The notes: generated by a model not told the origin, from the letters alone. Shown: positions 42,961-50,808, counted from the stretch's first letter. The stretch: DNA of 64,000 nt from Firmicutes bacterium UBA3572 (GCA_002375985.1 DFNH01000024.1:10079-74078); one strand, 5' to 3'. Translations and numbers: made by a program.

Positions 42961-43455
42961 CTACTTCTCAGCGATGGGGTTGAACTTCCCGGGCTTCCAA
43001 TCCAGCATCAACAGCGGGAAAGCGTCCGGGCAGGTAACGGAGCCCCCGACGACCTCCCCGACGAACAGGACGTGGTCCCCCGCCGGGTAGGTAGCCGCGA
43101 CACGGCACTCGATGTTGGCCAGGCAGTCTTCGAGGATAGGAACCTTAACTGCCTTCCCGGGCCGCGTCCTGATACCCAGGGCAGAGACTTTGTCCACGTC
43201 CCGCCCGGAGTGGGTGCCGCAGAAGTTGGCAATTTCGGCCTGGTCCTCCGCCAAGATGCTGACGACGAACTCCCCGCTCTTTTCGATCAGCCCGTAGGTG
43301 TACCGCTCCGGCGCGATGGACACCATCACCAGGGGCGGCCTGAAGGAGACCTGGCTGACCCAGGAGGCAGTCATAACATTGTGCTTGCCTTCGTGGCAGG
43401 CCCCGATCAGGGTAACCGGCCAGGGGAGAAGCCTGAATACACGTTTATCGAGCAC
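42961..43455 (-). CDS. flavin reductase-like (FMN-binding split barrel) protein
   Basis: The 164-residue protein contains PWPVTLIGACHEGKHNVMTA, PLVMVSIAPERYTYGLI and EFVVSILAEDQAEIANFCG, the FMN-binding series of the flavin reductase / DIM6-NTAB family. The GTG at 43455 has AGGTGA upstream. The frame is open further upstream into a decayed membrane-protein gene, which I exclude. Confidence 0.85.
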   Translation of the reverse strand: MLDKRVFRLLPWPVTLIGACHEGKHNVMTASWVSQVSFRPPLVMVSIAPERYTYGLIEKSGEFVVSILAEDQAEIANFCGTHSGRDVDKVSALGIRTRPGKAVKVPILEDCLANIECRVAATYPAGDHVLFVGEVVGGSVTCPDAFPLLMLDWKPGKFNPIAEK

Positions 43456-43499
43456 TTTCTCACCTTTCCCTGTCAGAATATCAAGTGGTTCCGGCTTGG

Positions 43500-43890
43500 G
43501 CTGGACGCCGTCCCGATACTGCAACCGAACACGCCAGGGTGAATCCCAGCAGAGCAAAGACGCCGGCAAAGTTAAACGCCGGGCCCGTAAAGGGGACACG
43601 TAGGTAGCCCAAACGTACCCCGGGATCAGCCAGTTCACCGCGCTGCTCCCGGTGCCGCCAAGCGCAAGAACCGCCCCCAGGGCAAACCGCAGGTGCCAGG
43701 CGTGGCCCCTTGATAGAATCACGAAGGCGGCAGCAGCGGCAAGCATACCAGGAGCGGGACCAGGGGGCTCACACCGTGGTACGGAGCGTAGTTCTCGACA
43801 CAGATAAACGGCAGCCAGGCCGGTGAACTCTCAAGGACGTGGAACAAGTGTACCACGGTGGCCTTGAGTACTTGGTCTAGGAGAATGCTG
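43500..43890 (-). pseudogene. decayed integral membrane protein
   Basis: On the minus strand VVHLFHVLESSPAWLPFICV, ENYAPYHGVSPLVPLL and, after a frame change, AAAAFVILSRGHAWHLRFAL, GAVLALGGTGSSAVNWLIPG read as one membrane protein broken by a frameshift. No intact start is visible. The family is not recognised. Confidence 0.5.
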
Positions 43891-43990
43891 CAAAAGCCAG
43901 TATCTTAGCCTTGCTGTGGTATTCCAATGAGATTTTGCTTCCAGCTTCTAGCAGATTGCCGTCACTGTTTGTGGTTTAATACCGCTGTAT

Positions 43991-44173
43991 TCACTTCGAC
44001 AAGACCGTGAAAGTCCTTGTGGATAACTTGAAAAGGTTTATTAAGTTCTCTAAGTTCTCTTTTTTCACCGCCTCGGACACCCGCAGGCCAGCGTGCAGAA
44101 GAAGGGCCGATAGCGCCCGATCCCTGGGAGTGCCGTATTTCTGGGCGGCCCGCACCTCAGGGCTGTTCGCCAA
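43991..44173 (-). pseudogene. tyrosine recombinase fragment
   Basis: The stretch YGTPRDRALSALLLHAGLRV followed by SEA matches the first catalytic-arginine region of XerC/D-type recombinases (RDRALxxLLxxTGLRVSEL). The downstream catalytic histidine, arginine and tyrosine are absent. Confidence 0.65.
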
Positions 44174-44413
44174 AAACCGCGCGCACCGTCCACCGGCGAG
44201 TCAGGCTCCGGCTTCCCCCTTCTTCCTTCTTTCTGACGTCGGAATCAAAAGCAAAGCCGCCGGGAATCCGGTCCCCGACGGCGGCTGTGCCGCGTTCTGT
44301 TCCGGCCTCTTCAGCCGAAGCGCGTCCTTGAAGAATCACAGCTTAAATCTACCGATTACGGTCCTTGACTCCGAGATAATCCCGTAGGGCCGCTTGTAGA
44401 ATATGGGAAAAAT

Positions 44414-44713
44414 TCACCTGCTTCGCCTCAGCCAGGTCGTTGAACCATTTAGGAACCGTGAGGGAAGCGGTAGTTGAGGGCCATATCCACGGCTTCCAGC
44501 AAGATATCGGTGGTACAGCGTTGGGAAAAGGCTCAAGCCGTTAATCTCCCGGTCAAAGGCATCAATGACCGCGAACAGATACCCCCAGCCACTCTTACGC
44601 CGCACCAGACCGCAGGTATCAACCTGGAGATGTTCGTTTGAGCGAGTCACCGGGATGCGGCCTGATTCTCTGGTGCGCTTCACCGGCGCGAAAAATGCCC
44701 GGTCAAGCGGCAT
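44414..44713 (-). pseudogene. IS3-family transposase fragment
   Basis: The stretch SNEHLQVDTCGLVRRKSGWG followed by YLFAVIDAFDREINGLSLF matches the first part of an IS3-type rve (DDE) integrase core. The last catalytic residue is absent and the flanking frames are broken. A perfect inverted repeat CCCTGCCTGC-A-GCAGGCAGGG lies at 44764-44784. Confidence 0.65.
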
Positions 44714-44834
44714 CCGCTCCGGGTGGGCGGCACGGACCGCAAGCGCGCCAACGAATATCCCGGCCCTGCCTGCAGCAGGCAGGGATGACCACCCATTGGG
44801 GCCAGTCCAGCTTCAGGGAGCTGCCATGTGGAAC

Positions 44835-45209
44835 TCAGTGAACAGGAAGTGGTCGCACCCTGATTTTATCTTCTGTCACGGAAACTATTGCACCTTTGAT
44901 AAGGTCTACTTCTACCGTAGGCAGGATACGGATTAGCAGCTTGGCTATGGCTTGCGGTTCAGTTTGAGATAGGCGAAGGGAGACGATACTCGGCTTGGTG
45001 GCGTTTGTAGTTGCCAGAAGTGCAGAAAAATCAAGGTCCTGAGTTATGATTATCATTTCGTGGTTACGGGCATATTCGATAACCTTCCAGTCAGGAACGG
45101 TAAGCGGCAGGATGTCGGCTACCCGGGTAACCTGGTAACCTGCTTTGTGCAGGAGGTAACAGGTTAATGGCGATATATGGATATCCGCTAAGTACCTTGG
45201 TTTTCTCAA
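44835..45209 (-). CDS. DUF5615 PIN-like toxin
   Basis: The 124-residue protein contains YLADIHISPLTCYLLHKAGY, DWKVIEYARNHEMIIITQDL and DFSALLA, a PIN-like fold with acidic residues in place. DUF5615 proteins are usually encoded after a DUF433 partner and act as putative RNase toxins. It overlaps the DUF433 gene by 4 bp. Confidence 0.85.
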   Translation of the reverse strand: MRKPRYLADIHISPLTCYLLHKAGYQVTRVADILPLTVPDWKVIEYARNHEMIIITQDLDFSALLATTNATKPSIVSLRLSQTEPQAIAKLLIRILPTVEVDLIKGAIVSVTEDKIRVRPLPVH

Positions 45210-45445
45210 TTACCCAGGGCCTCCTCAGGAAACGGCCGTACCTGTTCTGCTGCAAGCCAGGCAGCATAGAGAAGACTCTGGCGGATATCCTCCTCTTCCA
45301 ACTCCGGATAGGCCTCAAGAATGGCGGGGACACTCATGCCTGAGGCCAAAAGCTTTAAGACAAAGGCAACGGTGATACGCATACCGCGAATGGTAGGCTG
45401 CCCCATACATACTTGCGGGTCTACCGTAATCCGTTCGATCTTCAT
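45206..45445 (-). CDS. DUF433 antitoxin
   Basis: The 79-residue protein (MKIERITVDPQVCMGQPTIR, GMRITVAFVLKLLASG, YPELEEEDIRQSLLYAAWLA) is a standard DUF433 protein with a helix-turn-helix. It is the first gene of a DUF433-DUF5615 toxin-antitoxin pair. I prefer the ATG at 45445, 6 nt after AGGAGG, to the GTG one codon earlier. Confidence 0.88.
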   Translation of the reverse strand: MKIERITVDPQVCMGQPTIRGMRITVAFVLKLLASGMSVPAILEAYPELEEEDIRQSLLYAAWLAAEQVRPFPEEALGN

Positions 45446-45471
45446 CACAAACCTCCTTTCTCCGCATGCAG

Positions 45472-45513
45472 GAAGCGGCTATATCTCAGGTAGAAGCGGG
45501 TATATCTCAAGTA
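45472..45513. promoter_or_regulatory. two tandem 21-bp repeats upstream of the DUF433 gene
   Basis: GAAGCGG(C/G)TATATCTCA(G/A)GTA occurs twice without a gap (45472-45492 and 45493-45513). It lies 27-68 bp before the antitoxin start, overlapping the probable promoter, as expected for an autoregulatory operator. Confidence 0.65.
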
Positions 45514-45730
45514 TATTACCACTGAGAGGTGCAAGCAATAGAAGTATTCCACCGACGGCATTTTTCGTAGGGCTCTCCCGAAGGCATCTGGTTCCGTTGC
45601 CGATATGTCGTATCGCCAATGCCCAGGAGGGGAAGTAGTGCTAAGCGGCGAAGCATTCTCTGACCGTACGAAACTCCGGGATTTCGGGTTTGGGCCAGGG
45701 GGTAATGATCGCCAGAGAGGTGCTGGGGCG

Positions 45731-46087
45731 GTGGGGAAAAAGGTGGTGCTGGTAACAAGTTTACTGGCGGCCGCAGCCGGAGTGGTGCTGGCGACGCTCT
45801 TCCTGCCGGTGGAGACGGGCACGGGGAGTGAGGAACTGCGCCAGGTGCGGCTCGGGCGGCCTTTCTGGTTCGTGGTGCAGGACCAGAGCAGGTACACCCC
45901 GCCCGGCGACGTGTGGACCACCCGCTTCCTTTCCCCGTGGGAGTGCCACTTCACTGTGGTGTGGTGGCGCTTTGCGGCCTCGGCGGCGGTGGTGGCGGGC
46001 GGCCTGGCTTTCTTGGTGTCCGCAGCCGCCTTTGTTATCCGGCGGGTGTGCGGATACCAAAGCTTCCAGGCGCAGCAGCGCGAGTGA
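45731..46087 (+). CDS. membrane protein of unknown function
   Basis: The 118-residue protein has two membrane segments (KKVVLVTSLLAAAAGVVLAT and FAASAAVVAGGLAFLVSAAA). They flank an outer loop of about 50 residues rich in aromatics (LGRPFWFVVQDQSRYTPPGD). I chose GTG 45731, with AGAGAGG upstream; the open frame starts earlier. It heads three small membrane-protein genes. Confidence 0.6.
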   Translation: MGKKVVLVTSLLAAAAGVVLATLFLPVETGTGSEELRQVRLGRPFWFVVQDQSRYTPPGDVWTTRFLSPWECHFTVVWWRFAASAAVVAGGLAFLVSAAAFVIRRVCGYQSFQAQQRE

Positions 46088-46102
46088 AGGAGTGCGCTGA
46101 AC

Positions 46103-46255
46103 ATGTTTCTGGAGTCACTCACCGTGATCTTGTGGGTTCTCTTTGCAGTTCCGCTGGGCCTTGCGGTGTGGGGGCTGGTACGTCGTCGGCGTTGGGACCG
46201 ACCCGTAGGAATCACACGTATTATCAGACGCAATAAGCCGAGGAGGAGGAGGTGA
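46103..46255 (+). CDS. 50-residue single-span membrane protein
   Basis: ATG 46103 has AAGGAG about 11 nt upstream. The product, MFLESLTVILWVLFAVPLGL and then AVWGLVRRRRWDRP, has one membrane segment and a very basic tail ending in RRRR. It lies 15 bp after the preceding membrane gene and overlaps the next frame by 4 bp. Confidence 0.55.
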   Translation: MFLESLTVILWVLFAVPLGLAVWGLVRRRRWDRPVGITRIIRRNKPRRRR

Positions 46256-46338
46256 AAACTGCGCTCAAATTCTTCACTTTATTTTACTTACTATACTTAT
46301 TTTTGGTCTTGCCGGTTATTTTATCGCCAAATCTTTAA
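46252..46338 (+). CDS. 28-residue hydrophobic peptide
   Basis: GTG 46252 overlaps the previous stop (GTGA) and has AGGAGGAGGAG directly upstream. The product (KTALKFFTLFYLLYLFLVLP...) is a single membrane helix. The size and context recall small membrane peptides or toxins, but the call rests only on start context. Confidence 0.4.
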   Translation: MKTALKFFTLFYLLYLFLVLPVILSPNL

Positions 46339-46351
46339 ACAGGGGCCGTGA

Positions 46352-46591
46352 ATGGCGGTCCAGGAAGCGCTCCCCGGCCGCGGCGCCAAGCGCGCCGGCA
46401 GGCAGTTCCTCCGTTGCTCGCGCGGCCTGGAACTCCTTGGCGTCGAAAAGTTCCGCTCCGGCGGCACCAGCGGAGGCTGCAAGCTGATCTTCGGCGAATG
46501 GGCGGAGCTCGGCGAAGAGATGATTCCGCTGGAGGTCTGGGCCTGCCCCAACTGCCGCACCGTAGAGTTGCGGGTGCCGGCGGAGAAGTGA
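46352..46591 (+). CDS. zinc-ribbon-like small protein
   Basis: The 79-residue protein contains LELLGVEKFRSGGTSGGCKL, IFGEWAELGEEMIPLEVWAC and PNC. It resembles short Firmicute zinc-ribbon proteins with a C-terminal CPxC. The usual N-terminal CPxCG knuckle is degraded here to RCSRG, so metal binding may be lost. Confidence 0.6.
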   Translation: MAVQEALPGRGAKRAGRQFLRCSRGLELLGVEKFRSGGTSGGCKLIFGEWAELGEEMIPLEVWACPNCRTVELRVPAEK

Positions 46592-46641
46592 CCTGCGTTT
46601 CGGGGGAAGGGTAATGATCAAAACGGACCGCAGCCGGGGCA

Positions 46642-46670
46642 TTGCATTGTGACCTCATGGATGATATAAT
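46642..46670 (+). promoter_or_regulatory. promoter of the Phd-VapC pair
   Basis: TTGCAT (46642-46647) and TATAAT (46665-46670) are separated by 17 bp, 23 bp before the antitoxin start. Confidence 0.75.
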
Positions 46671-46693
46671 GTGGCCACCTGGAGGTGAAGAAC

Positions 46694-46960
46694 ATGGATG
46701 TGGGAATTAGAGAAATAAAAAGCCGCTTCAGTCGTTATCTCGCACGCGTAAAACAGGGCGAAACCCTGATTATTACCGAGCGTAACACTCCAGTAGCAAA
46801 GCTGGTACCGATACAAGAACAAGCTCCGCCGGAAATTCTGGGTTTGGTAACCGCCGGACTGGCTTCCTGGAGAGGTGGTAAACCGCAAGGATTGACCAGC
46901 CGTCCCGCAACGCAGGGAACTAAAACGCTAGCAGACATGGTTGCGGAGGATCGTCGGTGA
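46694..46960 (+). CDS. Phd/YefM family antitoxin
   Basis: The 88-residue protein (MDVGIREIKSRFSRYLARVK, QGETLIITERNTPVAKLVPI) has the Phd/YefM DNA-binding N-terminus and a basic C-terminus that would bind the toxin. The ATG follows GGAGGTGAAGAAC. It overlaps vapC by 4 bp. Confidence 0.92.
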   Translation: MDVGIREIKSRFSRYLARVKQGETLIITERNTPVAKLVPIQEQAPPEILGLVTAGLASWRGGKPQGLTSRPATQGTKTLADMVAEDRR

Positions 46961-47421
46961 TCTGTTATTTGGACACCAGTGCCCTGGTGAAGTTATATGT
47001 GGGGGAAGAAGGCTCAGAAAGCGTCCGCGAGTTGGTGAGCACCTCCCTTGTCGTGGCAACCTGCAAGGTGGCTTACGCTGAAGCAAGAGCGGCCCTGGCC
47101 CGAGGGTACCGCGAAGGAATCTTGGATGAAAAGGGCTACCATCTGGTTGTCGGCGCTTTTCAGCACGAGTGGGGTAGTTTTCTTTCCTTGGAGGTTTCCG
47201 ACCTACTTGTCAAGCTTGCTGGCGACCTGGCAGAAAAACACGCGCTTCGTGGTTTTGACGCAATGCACCTGGCAGCCATTTTGATCCTAAGCCAGCAAGT
47301 CAAGAAGCCCATTACCGTGGGATGTTGGGATGTACGCCTATGGGAGGCAGTCCGGTACTATGATTTACAGATCCTACCCACCACCAAACCGGGTACCCAC
47401 CATAGACCTGCCGAAAGGTAA
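46957..47421 (+). CDS. vapC: VapC-type PIN domain toxin
   Basis: The 154-residue PIN RNase contains YLDTSALVKLYVGEEGSE with the first catalytic aspartate, the EARAALAR glutamate near residue 42, and GFDAMHLAA near 105 with a later acidic residue (VGCWDVRLWEA). It is the toxin of a Phd-VapC pair. Its 3' end overlaps, on the other strand, the run-on tail of the interrupted nucleotidyltransferase. Confidence 0.92.
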   Translation: MICYLDTSALVKLYVGEEGSESVRELVSTSLVVATCKVAYAEARAALARGYREGILDEKGYHLVVGAFQHEWGSFLSLEVSDLLVKLAGDLAEKHALRGFDAMHLAAILILSQQVKKPITVGCWDVRLWEAVRYYDLQILPTTKPGTHHRPAER

Positions 47422-47442
47422 GCGGCAAAACTGCTTTTTTCA
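47421..47442 (+). terminator. possible terminator of vapC
   Basis: AGCGG-CAAAA-CTGCT (one G-T pair) is followed by a run of T. The stem is short. Confidence 0.4.
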
Positions 47443-47537
47443 GCAGACGCTCATGTCTCCCTTGACGGGTGACACCACCAGAGGATGAAAATGGGCCAGC
47501 CAGGAATTCGCTGATATGAATTCCTACCAGTAATCCG

Positions 47538-47565
47538 ACGACTGACGACCAACGACTAACGACTA
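47538..47565. repeat. heptanucleotide tandem repeat ACGACYR x4
   Basis: Units ACGACTG, ACGACCA, ACGACTA, ACGACTA follow each other directly, close to the right end of the element. Confidence 0.85.
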
Positions 47566-47598
47566 TTTTCAGGGCAGAATCTAGATAGTCGAGAATAT

Positions 47599-47640
47599 GT
47601 TGTGCTATATCTGATTGCGCTATCCCGATGTCGCACCAGT
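47599..47640. other. right attachment site of the integrated element
   Basis: Core CCGATGTCGCA is at 47625-47635. Just inside is GTTGTGCTATATCTGATTGC (47599-47618), the inverted partner of the arm at the left end. Outside is the 5' part of the interrupted gene. Confidence 0.85.
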
Positions 47641-48280
47641 ATCCGGAAAGCACCAGGCCGAAAAGCGGCTTCTTTTCCCGCAGCAAAAGGGGAAACAGAT
47701 CCTGGGAAAAATCGAACTTCTGGCCGGGAGCGAAATAGTCCAGCACCTCCGGCTCCAACACGTATATACCGGTATTGACCGTGTCGCTGAAGACCTCGCT
47801 CCAGGAGGGTTTTTCCAGGAACTGGACGATTTGGCCCTCCGGCGCGGTGATGACGACCCCGTACTCCAGGGGGCAGTCCACCCGGGTCAGCACCAAGGTG
47901 CCGGCGGCGCCCCGGTTTCGGTGGAAAGCGATGGCCTGGGATAGATCGAGATCGGTCAGGGCGTCTCCGCTGACCACCACGAAGGTCTCGTCCAGAAAAG
48001 CGGCGGCGTTTTTGACGCTGCCGGCCGTGCCCAGCGGTGTTTCTTCCACGAAATAGTGCAGCCGCACCCCGAAGTCGGAACCGTCCCCAAAGTAGTCCTG
48101 GATGGCCTGGGGGAGATACTGTAGGGTGACCCCGATCTCGCTTATCCCGTGTTGCTTTAAAAGGTCCAGGCAGTAGGCCATCACCGGCCGGTTCAATACG
48201 GGCACCATCGGTTTGGGACGGTTGCAGGTCAGCGGGCGCAGCCGGGAACCCTCACCGCCCGCCATAATGATTGCTTTCAC
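47626..48280 (-). pseudogene. sugar-nucleotidyltransferase/phosphohexomutase, N-terminal part (split by insertion)
   Basis: This is the 5' part of the gene whose remainder lies at 36977-38791. It encodes the nucleotidyltransferase domain: AIIMAGGEGSRLRPLTCNRP KPMVPVLNRP, VVSGDALTDLDLSQAI and LEKPSWSEVFSDTVNTGIYV. In the present arrangement the frame continues into the element to a stop at 47312, which gives 322 residues with a foreign tail. A GDP-mannose- or NDP-glucose-type transferase of about 210 residues could still be made. Excision of the element would restore the fusion. Confidence 0.88.
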
Positions 48281-48316
48281 AGAATCCCTCCGTTAACGCT
48301 TTGTTGTCTCATCGTT

Positions 48317-49579
48317 TTAAGAGTATCTATCGAAAAGCTGGTATACCCGGCCCAGGATCCGGCCCGGCCGGTCCTCGCGGGCGGGCCAGGGTGCTTCCTG
48401 GCGCGCCTTCCAGACCTCCCGGTACACCGCGATGGTGTCGCGGGCCACCTTCTGCCAGTCGTACTGCTGCCGGATCTTCCGGTAGGCCCGCTCCTGTAGC
48501 AGTTTGGCGCGGGCGGGATCGGAAAGCACCGCGAGGATGCTCCCGGCCAGCGCGCCGCTGTCACCCGGCGGCACCTTGAGGCCGTCCACCCCGTGTTCGA
48601 TAATCTCACTGATCCCGCCGGTGTCCGAGGCAATCACCGGCGTGCGGGCCGCCATGGCCTCCAAAACGACGATGCCGAAAGGTTCGTAAAGACTGGGAAA
48701 TACGGCGACGTCGGCCCAGTGATAGAGGGCATTGCGCACCTCGTCATCCACGTAACCGGTGAAATACACCCGGGAGGCGATGCCCAGGTTGGATGCCAGG
48801 GCCCGCAGTTCCCCTTCGTAAGGCCCCTTGCCCCCGATGATAAACTTGACGCTGGGCATCCGGGACAATATCCGGGGCACGGCTTCCAACAGCACCTGTA
48901 CACCTTTTTCCCGCACCAGCCGGCCCACATAAAACACGATCTTCTCGGTGGGTGCGGCGTAGAAATCACGTCGCAAGCGGGTGTTCTGGGGCGGGGCGAA
49001 ATTTTCGGGCACCACCCCGTTGGGGATGATGACGATTTTATCGGACGGCAGCTGGAAAATGTGTTTCAGTTCGGCTTCCATGTACCAGCTGCAAACAATC
49101 ACTTTCCAGGCCTCGTAAGTCAGCCACCACTCCACGTTGCTGATGTAATTCTGGGTCGGATTGTGCAGGCCGTTGTGCCGCCCGAACTCGGTGGCGTGAA
49201 TGGTAACCACCAGGGGCAGCCGCCGGGCGTGTTTCAGCGCCCGGGCGGCGAAGGCCACCAGCCAGTCGTGGGCGTGAACCAACCGGAAATTGCCCACGGC
49301 CTCGAACAGGCTCAAGGCGCGCTCCAGGAGAGCGCAATTGAACTGCAGCACCCAGGTGGTAAAGTCGGGGGCCGAAACCTGGAACGGCTGCACCCGGTAG
49401 ATGTGGATGTTACCCTGGACTTCGTAATCCGGGGCTCCCGGCGCAGAGCAGGTGAGCAGGTGCACCTCAATGCCTTCCCGGTTCAACGCGCTATTAAGAT
49501 CGTAGACGTGCTGAGCCAGCCCGCCCACCGTCTTTGGCGGATATTCCCAAGACAACATCAGGACACGCATGCTGGCCAC
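48317..49579 (-). CDS. GT4 glycosyltransferase (glycogen-synthase-like)
   Basis: The 420-residue protein opens RVLMLSWEYPPKTVGGLAQH. It has LVHAHDWLVAFAARALKHA near residue 105, FYVGRLVREKGVQVLLEA near 225 and the donor-binding PSLYEPFGIVVLEAMAARTP near 310 (E-x7-E). It resembles the archaeal/Firmicute GT4 glycogen synthases found beside GH57 branching enzymes. GTG 49579 follows AAGGGGG; ATG 49570 is the alternative. It lies 36 bp upstream of the interrupted nucleotidyltransferase gene and was probably cotranscribed with it. Confidence 0.88.
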   Translation of the reverse strand: MASMRVLMLSWEYPPKTVGGLAQHVYDLNSALNREGIEVHLLTCSAPGAPDYEVQGNIHIYRVQPFQVSAPDFTTWVLQFNCALLERALSLFEAVGNFRLVHAHDWLVAFAARALKHARRLPLVVTIHATEFGRHNGLHNPTQNYISNVEWWLTYEAWKVIVCSWYMEAELKHIFQLPSDKIVIIPNGVVPENFAPPQNTRLRRDFYAAPTEKIVFYVGRLVREKGVQVLLEAVPRILSRMPSVKFIIGGKGPYEGELRALASNLGIASRVYFTGYVDDEVRNALYHWADVAVFPSLYEPFGIVVLEAMAARTPVIASDTGGISEIIEHGVDGLKVPPGDSGALAGSILAVLSDPARAKLLQERAYRKIRQQYDWQKVARDTIAVYREVWKARQEAPWPAREDRPGRILGRVYQLFDRYS

Positions 49580-49756
49580 GGTTCCCCCTTGCCGTTTTTT
49601 CTTGTGCTGATGGCTATAGCATGCCTGACGGGAAGGCAGTTTTATTCTGCGCCGATTGGCAGAATCTATGATTATCGCTAATGATGAAAAAATAGACTCT
49701 GGTATGTTTGAGGTTATGATCAACCGGGCCATCAAAGTGAGCCTCGGGCTTGAGGC

Positions 49757-49786
49757 ATAAAAACCGGAGGCTTTTGGCCTCCGGTT
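49757..49786 (-). terminator. intrinsic terminator of the isocitrate dehydrogenase gene
   Basis: On the minus strand AACCGGAGGC-CAAAA-GCCTCCGGTT is followed by TTTATG. It begins about 12 bp after the stop codon. Confidence 0.9.
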
Positions 49787-49797
49787 CTACATTCGGT

Positions 49798-50796
49798 CTA
49801 CATTTCCCTGATGATCGCTTCACCCATCTCGGCGGTGCCGGCCGTGCCGCCCAGGTCGTAGGTGAGTGTCTCCCCTTTGGTGAGCACGGCGGTCACGCCC
49901 CGCATGATGCGGTCGGCGGCCTCGGCCTCGCCCAGGTGGCGGAGCATCATCACCCCCGAGAGCACAGCGGCCAGGGGGTTGACCTTGTTCTGCCCGGCAT
50001 ATTTCGGCGCGCTGCCGTGCACCGGTTCAAACACCGCCGCCTCATCACCGATATTGGCACCGGGCGCCACACCTAATCCGCCCACCAGGCCGGCACACAG
50101 ATCGGACAGGATGTCCCCGTAAAGGTTGGGCATGACCAGCACGTCAAAATTCTCCGGCGCCTGCACCAGTTTCATAGCCATGGCGTCCACGATCCATTCC
50201 TCAAAGTCAATGTCCGGGTACTCCCCGGCCACCTTCCGCGCACACTCCAGGAACAGCCCGTCGGTGCATTTCATAATGTTGGCCTTGTGTACGGCGGTTA
50301 CCTTGCAGCGCCCCTCACGCCGGGCAAGCTCAAAAGCAAAACGGACGATTCGCTCCGAGGCCGGCCGGGTGATCAGCTTGATACTCTCGGCCGCATCGCG
50401 CCCGCACCAGTGCTCAATACCCGCGTACAGGTCTTCGGTATTCTCCCGGACCACGATCAGGTCGATATCCTGGTACCGGGACCTGATCCCGGGCAGGGAG
50501 CGGGCCGGCCGGACGTTGGCGTAAAGGTCCAATTCTTGACGCAGGGTCACGTTCACGCTCCGAAAACCACGTCCCACCGGGGTGGTCAGCGGCCCCTTCA
50601 GGGCCACCCGGTTGGTCCGGATGGATTCCAGCACCCGTTCCGGAAGCGGCGTGCCGTACTCCGGGATCACCGCTTCGCCGGCCTCCACCACCTCCCACGT
50701 CACGGAGACGCCGGAAGCCTCGATCACCCGCCGCGCCACCGCCATGATTTCGGGCCCGACCCCGTCACCGGGGATTAAGGTTACTTTGTGGGTCAA
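49798..50796 (-). CDS. NAD-type isocitrate dehydrogenase (isopropylmalate dehydrogenase superfamily)
   Basis: The 332-residue protein has HKVTLIPGDGVGPEIMAVAR, the substrate segment RGFRSVNVTLRQELDLYANV and RPARSLPGI, the metal region VDAMAMKLVQAPENFDVLVM and NLYGDILSDLCAGLVGGLGV. The S-x-N-x-x-L-R and YANVRPARS pattern fits short NAD-dependent isocitrate dehydrogenases rather than LeuB. It follows aconitase-like and citrate/homocitrate-synthase-like genes, so it would make 2-oxoglutarate. Homoisocitrate is the alternative substrate. Confidence 0.82.
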   Translation of the reverse strand: MTHKVTLIPGDGVGPEIMAVARRVIEASGVSVTWEVVEAGEAVIPEYGTPLPERVLESIRTNRVALKGPLTTPVGRGFRSVNVTLRQELDLYANVRPARSLPGIRSRYQDIDLIVVRENTEDLYAGIEHWCGRDAAESIKLITRPASERIVRFAFELARREGRCKVTAVHKANIMKCTDGLFLECARKVAGEYPDIDFEEWIVDAMAMKLVQAPENFDVLVMPNLYGDILSDLCAGLVGGLGVAPGANIGDEAAVFEPVHGSAPKYAGQNKVNPLAAVLSGVMMLRHLGEAEAADRIMRGVTAVLTKGETLTYDLGGTAGTAEMGEAIIREM

Positions 50797-50808
50797 GATA
50801 ATACCCCC

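Larger units (their letters stand above)
38781..47635. mobile_element. ~8.84 kb serine-integrase element inserted in a glycogen-locus gene
   Basis: The element is bounded by the direct 11-bp core CCGATGTCGCA at 38781 and 47625. The gene on either side joins in frame at this core: GYWCDIG from the right flank and DIGNLQQYL from the left share DIG. Inside are an intact large serine recombinase at the left end, enzyme genes, two toxin-antitoxin pairs, small membrane proteins and several remnants. No structural phage genes or replication genes are seen. It is either an integrative element without conjugation genes or a skin-like intervening element. Confidence 0.88.

Noticed and set aside
44764..44784. 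Perfect palindrome as a transposon terminal repeat
   Set aside because: It is a single local hairpin with no partner copy at the other side of the IS3 fragment.
45445..46233. A 262-codon minus-strand frame opposite the small membrane genes
   Set aside because: Arg/Pro/Thr-rich shadow translation of the plus-strand membrane genes; the plus strand has start sites and hydrophobic segments.
38781..47635. Prophage
   Set aside because: No terminase, capsid, portal, tail or lysis genes; only an integrase, toxin-antitoxin pairs and metabolic or unknown genes.
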